Positions 60,106 to 64,000 of a stretch of DNA of 64,000 nucleotides are shown piece after piece. This stretch comes from Sarcomyxa edulis (Eukaryota; Basidiomycota; Agaricomycetes; Agaricales; Mycenaceae). The translations under genes were made by a program, and so were the position numbers. The notes under the pieces were generated by a model. It was not told the DNA's origin, ran no database searches, and saw only the letters and a list, made by a program, of their open reading frames with translations. The stretch lies in the NCBI GenBank assembly GCA_009761415.1, contig QUOL01000013.1, positions 982,501 through 1,046,500 on the forward strand, written 5' to 3'. How positions within the stretch are numbered: the first letter of the stretch is position 1; the number at the start of each line of letters is the position of its first letter.

Positions 60106-61017
60106 TGTTGCTCTTGTTCGTTTATACCTCGTTATATTTATCTATGTACCTTATACCCTGTAGATGTCGTTGCATGGCCAAAGCATCCCTCATGGAAGAT
60201 CGAACGATGTGCTCTCAATCAAAGGCGCAAGAAAACGTACCACTTCGAAGGAATTTACTCCCAATTTGTCGTGCTCAAGTGCTAGCCAAAAACAGTTTGG
60301 GGATGCACCATGCAAGTTATACTCGTCGTTGGGGATAGAGCAGAAATAAAATCCTACGTCTAGGCTCAGAGGCCGCCGGTTCGATCAAAGCTTGCTTGTA
60401 CCTGTTAAATTCTGAAGATGATCGAACTTATCCGGCGGTGGTTGGGCGGCCGGGTGGTGCTGCCAATCCATTGTGCCACTTGGTATCACCGCAGCAACCA
60501 CGATGAACCACGATGTTTCTCAACCTCTCGTAAGCTCACAAATGCATCTAAAGGACGCCGAGATGTTCGTTACTTTCCTGCGCCGAGTAATGAAATGACC
60601 TCGACGTTAATCACGTTAAGATCATAATAACCGTGATCTGGCAAACGGTTCAGTGCCATGTGTCCCCAACCAAGTAGACAACCAAGTAGACAAGAGTAGA
60701 CGAACACCAACTTGAAATTGAGAGGAAAACGCGAGGAACGATCGACTATATATGATCGATATACGATCGGTTAGTGATCGATCCGACAGAAATTTCAAAA
60801 TATAGATGATCCGGAGAGGAAATAAAGGCTCGTAAAGGAAAGGCGGGGGAATCGGCGCATGGTCTAGTTATTTTCTGGACTGTGGTGTATCCCCAAGCCG
60901 TTTTCGCGTTCTGGGAAGGACTAAATCCGACTCCCCATAAGAAGCTGGTAAGATGCGAGCTTGTAAGTTCATAGCTTGTCGCCCACCTTCTTTCCCCCTA
61001 CCACAACAGTCACCGTC
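60106..61017. other. Intergenic with short repeats
   Basis: No supported gene. It contains direct repeats of accaagtagaca (60675-60695), tandem accacgatga units (60495-60515), and a cluster of atcgat/gatcg palindromes (60739-60783) in AT-rich DNA. The promoter of four-helix member 4 should lie in the last 200 bp. Confidence 0.4.
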
Positions 61018-61902
61018 ATGACATCCATCACTGCTGTGCCTATGAAAGCTGTACGCCTTGCTAGTCTGTCCATGGCTTTTGCTTGGTGAGATAATATGGT
61101 CTTTGTGACATCAAAGACGCAGAGAAACTCATTCACCTTTCTTGCCTGGCAGGGGTGTCATTGGCTTGGGGATTGGTTTGAACGCTCTCATCAAAGAGAA
61201 TAAAGCACAAGCTACTTTGAAGAAAAGTATAGCTGCTCCTACCGTCATTAGCATCAATGTCAACGGTACGAGTGCATTATCTTACCGTCCTTCGAGGTTT
61301 ATCCTGACGCGTCCCATTCCACTCTTCACAGACATCTACCAACCAGGCGTGATAGCGACGATGATTTCGATCGTGATTGCACTACTCAGCTTCTGCTTCA
61401 TCATCCTCATCCTCATCCCCCAGGGCACTGCCTCTACTCAATCAGCTCGATCTCGCTCACCACTCTCAACGCGAACGCTTCCCTTCCAATTCGGCTCGCT
61501 AGGCTTCTTTTCAGTATGGCTCTTCACCGTCATGGTGCCGTTCACGGACTTTTATGCAACACGTTCTGCCAAAGTCACCGCTGAGGTTGACGGCATCGCA
61601 CTACCAGCGTCTACTATATCTGCGGTCGAGAAAGCACTGGGTCTCAGTGCAGCCTACAATTCCTTCGATTTCAGTAAGTCGCTATTTTTTCTCCCGGAGA
61701 AAAACGACAAGGACTCACTACGAATTGCCTTTCCCTTCTCGCAGTGAAACTCCTAGCGATCATTCCATGGTTTACATTCCTGTTTGCCGTAATCGCGACT
61801 TTCGTATCTTTCCTCGCGTGGAGACGTGCGCGATCGTATTCTTCCAACGATGATACCCGAGAAGGATCGATGGTCGAGAGGAAGATAGAGACAGAGGCAT
61901 GA
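61018..61902 (+). CDS. Four-helix membrane protein family, member 4
   Basis: Exons 61018-61085, 61153-61265, 61332-61673 and 61745-61902 give 226 residues with intron phases 2, 1, 1, the same as members 1-3. Start MTSITAVPMKAVRLASLSMA. Helices are AVRLASLSMAFAWGVIGLGI, GVIATMISIVIALLSFCFII, FQFGSLGFFSVWLFTVMVPF and LLAIIPWFTFLFAVIATFVS. Sequence identity to members 1-3 is low. The placement of helices and introns, the LGLSAAY motif before the last intron (LGITAVY, LGFSPVY in the others), and the IPW motif opening helix 4 support common ancestry. It is nearly a sister of member 5 (STRTLPFQFGSLGFF identical). Function is unknown. Confidence 0.85.
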
Positions 61903-63372
61903 TAGCCTTTGACTTCTACATTTCACACGGTTCACTACATTTTTTTCCATCGTTCAGAGCTTGGGCTGGACGATGTCTCGGTGCTAAGTCGGGCACGATA
62001 TGAGGATAGACATGACATGGACGAAGATCGAAACAAGTTTGGAATTGATTGTATCCGATCCAGAGCTTTGTGTTCAGTAGTATAATATTTATGTACGCAC
62101 TTTTTTATGATATTTTGTGCACCCCATGAGGGACCAAAGACTATAGATATCTGGGCGATGCTTACTGCGGTTGAGAAATCTTTGATAGCATCTCTGCGTA
62201 GTATCAGTGTAGGCTGTATCTCGATGGTAGTGCGTGTGTAGCTCGGACGCCACGGTGAATCATATTCAGTATAAGATCGAAGATGCAATGCTTACCTTGG
62301 TCCTAGGTTGTTTATAGACGCATTGGCCGTTCCCCAGTGAGGTTGATGTTCGATTGTAACCCCAATCGCGTGATAATTGGCCTCCCGCCAAGTTGCGCCG
62401 CGAGTTGGCCACAAGAGTGACTCAAATACAGCTAGCATACAGACTCTAGTCCAAGGATGTCTGAGCATTTGAGGCTTGAGTACATCCAGAGCTGATTGTT
62501 TGCTACAGCAGAGGATCTCCTTGCGGTGGAAGATCCGTCGAAACAGGGGTGGCACCACATCACATGAACTTCTAGGACCAATTTCGTGAGCCGCCATACC
62601 ATCGTGGTGCTGGAGGATGACAAGAGAGTGAGTGTGGGCCTAAAGTATCATCCCAGTAATGCTTTCGTGGTCCTCTAGGGGTAATAATGGAATGCTGAAG
62701 GCAGCGGAAGTAAAGATGGAACCTACGCGACGCGATTTCTGCCTCAAAAAGATATTCCGATGACATGGAAGCACTATGCGAGGAAAGACTGGAAGATTCC
62801 GAAGAAGCTGAAACGCCGAAGTTGGAAACCTTCTACTCAGATAGGAAGTTGACGGTGCCTATCAAGAATTGGTGGGGTTTTTTTGCCTCGTATACTGGAC
62901 AGGGTCCTAGTTCCAAGAAGCAAAAAGGATACAGCCTGAAGATAGGCAGTTGGTATACTCGGCGAATTGAGCCTTCTGTCATGCATCATGGCGTTATTCT
63001 GACAAAGATAACTTCTGTTCGGTTTTGGGCTTGTAATGATAGCATCAGCAAATTTTAGGCGCAATATCAGACAAAAAAAAACATGCCAAAGTGCAGCCTG
63101 AGAATGCGGTCAATTCAAAACGAATGTCCCCAGGCCTCAGTCCTCTAGACTCCCGCCTACTCCTGATGGAATATATGGATGGGAACGAAACAAGGAAAAC
63201 ATTTCGCGGTGCTTCACACAAGATCGGAAAACGAGGATGGCGGGTCCCCGGAAATCTCCCCACGGGGTCGTCTGGGGTCTCGGGGTAACACCATGATCTT
63301 TAACTGTGGATCTGGCATATAAAAGATGCTCCGAATAATGAAGATCTTTCAAGGCTCTTTTCTCCCCCCATC
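61903..63372. other. Intergenic, with a possible minus-strand gene
   Basis: Most of the stretch is unassigned. On the minus strand about 62170-62600 looks coding: VCMLAVFESLLWPTRGATWR and ATWREANYHAIGVTIEHQPH, then INNLGPR joined across a GT...AG intron of about 100 nt to DAIKDFSTA. I could not find a convincing start or end and do not know the family. A 97-codon plus-strand frame (62765-63058) has no support. Confidence 0.35.
63318..63324 (+). promoter_or_regulatory. TATA box of four-helix member 5
   Basis: TATAAAA about 50 bp upstream of the ATG at 63373. Confidence 0.55.
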
Positions 63373-64000
63373 ATGTCCGCCGTAGCTATCGTCCCTTTGA
63401 AAGCTCTCCGTCTCGCGAGTTTGGCTATGGCCTTTGCTTGGGGTGTCATCGGTGCTGGTGTCGGCTTGAACGCCCTCATCAAGTCGAACCAACAGCAAGA
63501 TGCCTTGAGAAAATTGGTTCCTTCTCCTACTGTGGTTCATGTTGATGTGAATGGTGCATCTTTTTTTTACCGTCCCAAAACGCGCCCTTACCAAGACCTA
63601 CACAGACATTTTCCAACCTGGTGTAATTGCCACCACGATCTCACTAGTCATCGCGCTACTCAGCCTCTTCTTCATAATCCTTCTTCTATTGCCTCACCGA
63701 GATTCGGCTCGATCTCCATTGTCGACCCGCACTCTACCTTTCCAATTCGGTAGCCTCGGATTTTTCACCGTTTGGCTTTTCACTGTGATGATCCCATTCA
63801 CCCAATTCTTCCGCACTCGATCAGCGAAAATCACCGCGTTCGTGGGTCCTGTTCAATTACCTGCGGCGTCTATAGCTCAGGCCGAGCAAGCGCTGGGTGC
63901 TACTACCATCTATAAACACATCCATTATCGTGAGTTATTTCATGCATTAACTGCACCATGAGTCAGACACTCACTGTGGCCTGCATTCGCACAGTGAAAT
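63373..64000 (+). CDS. Four-helix membrane protein family, member 5 (runs off the window)
   Basis: Exon 1 is 63373-63553 and exon 2 is 63606-63929; the last exon begins at about 63995 and continues beyond the window. Exon 1 is 181 nt, exactly the sum of exons 1 and 2 of member 4 (68 + 113), so the first intron has been cleanly lost here (or gained in member 4). Start MSAVAIVPLKALRLASLAMA. Helices are LASLAMAFAWGVIGAGVGLN, GVIATTISLVIALLSLFFII and FQFGSLGFFTVWLFTVMIPF. The second intron keeps phase 1, and the loop motif ALGATTIYKHIHY precedes the third. Helix 4 is outside the window. Confidence 0.85.

Noticed and set aside
60378..60386. ggttcgatc resembles a tRNA B box
   Set aside because: No matching A box or cloverleaf can be formed with the upstream sequence.
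60739..60783. Cluster of atcgat/gatcg palindromes as a replication origin or operator
   Set aside because: The motif is short and AT-rich, with no supporting context.

Overview
The window looks like chromosomal DNA of a basidiomycete fungus, probably an agaricomycete. Almost every gene is split by short introns (about 50-65 nt, GT...AG), genes lie on both strands with small gaps, and the protein set (MYND-finger protein, PH-BEACH-WD40 protein, Ndc1, Ctp1/CtIP, DUF300 protein, KNH-like surface protein, AGC kinase) fits that group. All gene models were assembled by hand from splice signals and reading frames; no search was run.

Layout. 0-13 kb: a methyltransferase-GT8 fusion (256-1887), a small disordered protein (2926-3306), a TMEM184/Ost-alpha-like (DUF300) membrane protein (4794-7386), a type II peroxiredoxin ending in a PTS1-like tripeptide (7567-8415, minus), a gene-poor stretch, then a MYND-finger gene (minus) with a decayed second copy beside it. 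14-28 kb: two short-chain dehydrogenases (the second with a 7-nt exon), a serine/proline-rich protein with expanded microsatellites, a Ctp1/Sae2/CtIP resection factor, and nucleoporin Ndc1. 28-33 kb: a decayed unknown gene, then a complete Tc1/mariner-type transposon (29519-32596). The transposon has TA target sites and about 43-bp inverted repeats, and carries an intact transposase plus a second convergent gene encoding a SAM-domain-like protein. 33-46 kb: a free-standing acyltransferase with two carrier domains, a chromodomain protein, a secreted KNH-like protein, mitochondrial dihydrolipoamide dehydrogenase, and an AGC-type kinase.

46-64 kb is the most unusual part. It holds five members of one small four-helix membrane protein family (46064, 47755, 50039, 61018, 63373) with conserved intron phases (2,1,1). 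One copy has a nonsense codon and one has lost its first intron. The family surrounds a giant PH-BEACH-WD40 gene (52251-60105). A decayed copy of the 5' end of that BEACH gene (about 48930-49640) lies between the second and third family members, fused to a copy of the family's upstream region. This records a past segmental duplication.

The strongest candidates for something new are the cargo-bearing transposon, the four-helix membrane family, and the keto-synthase-free AT-ACP-ACP protein whose nucleophile position is cysteine instead of serine.
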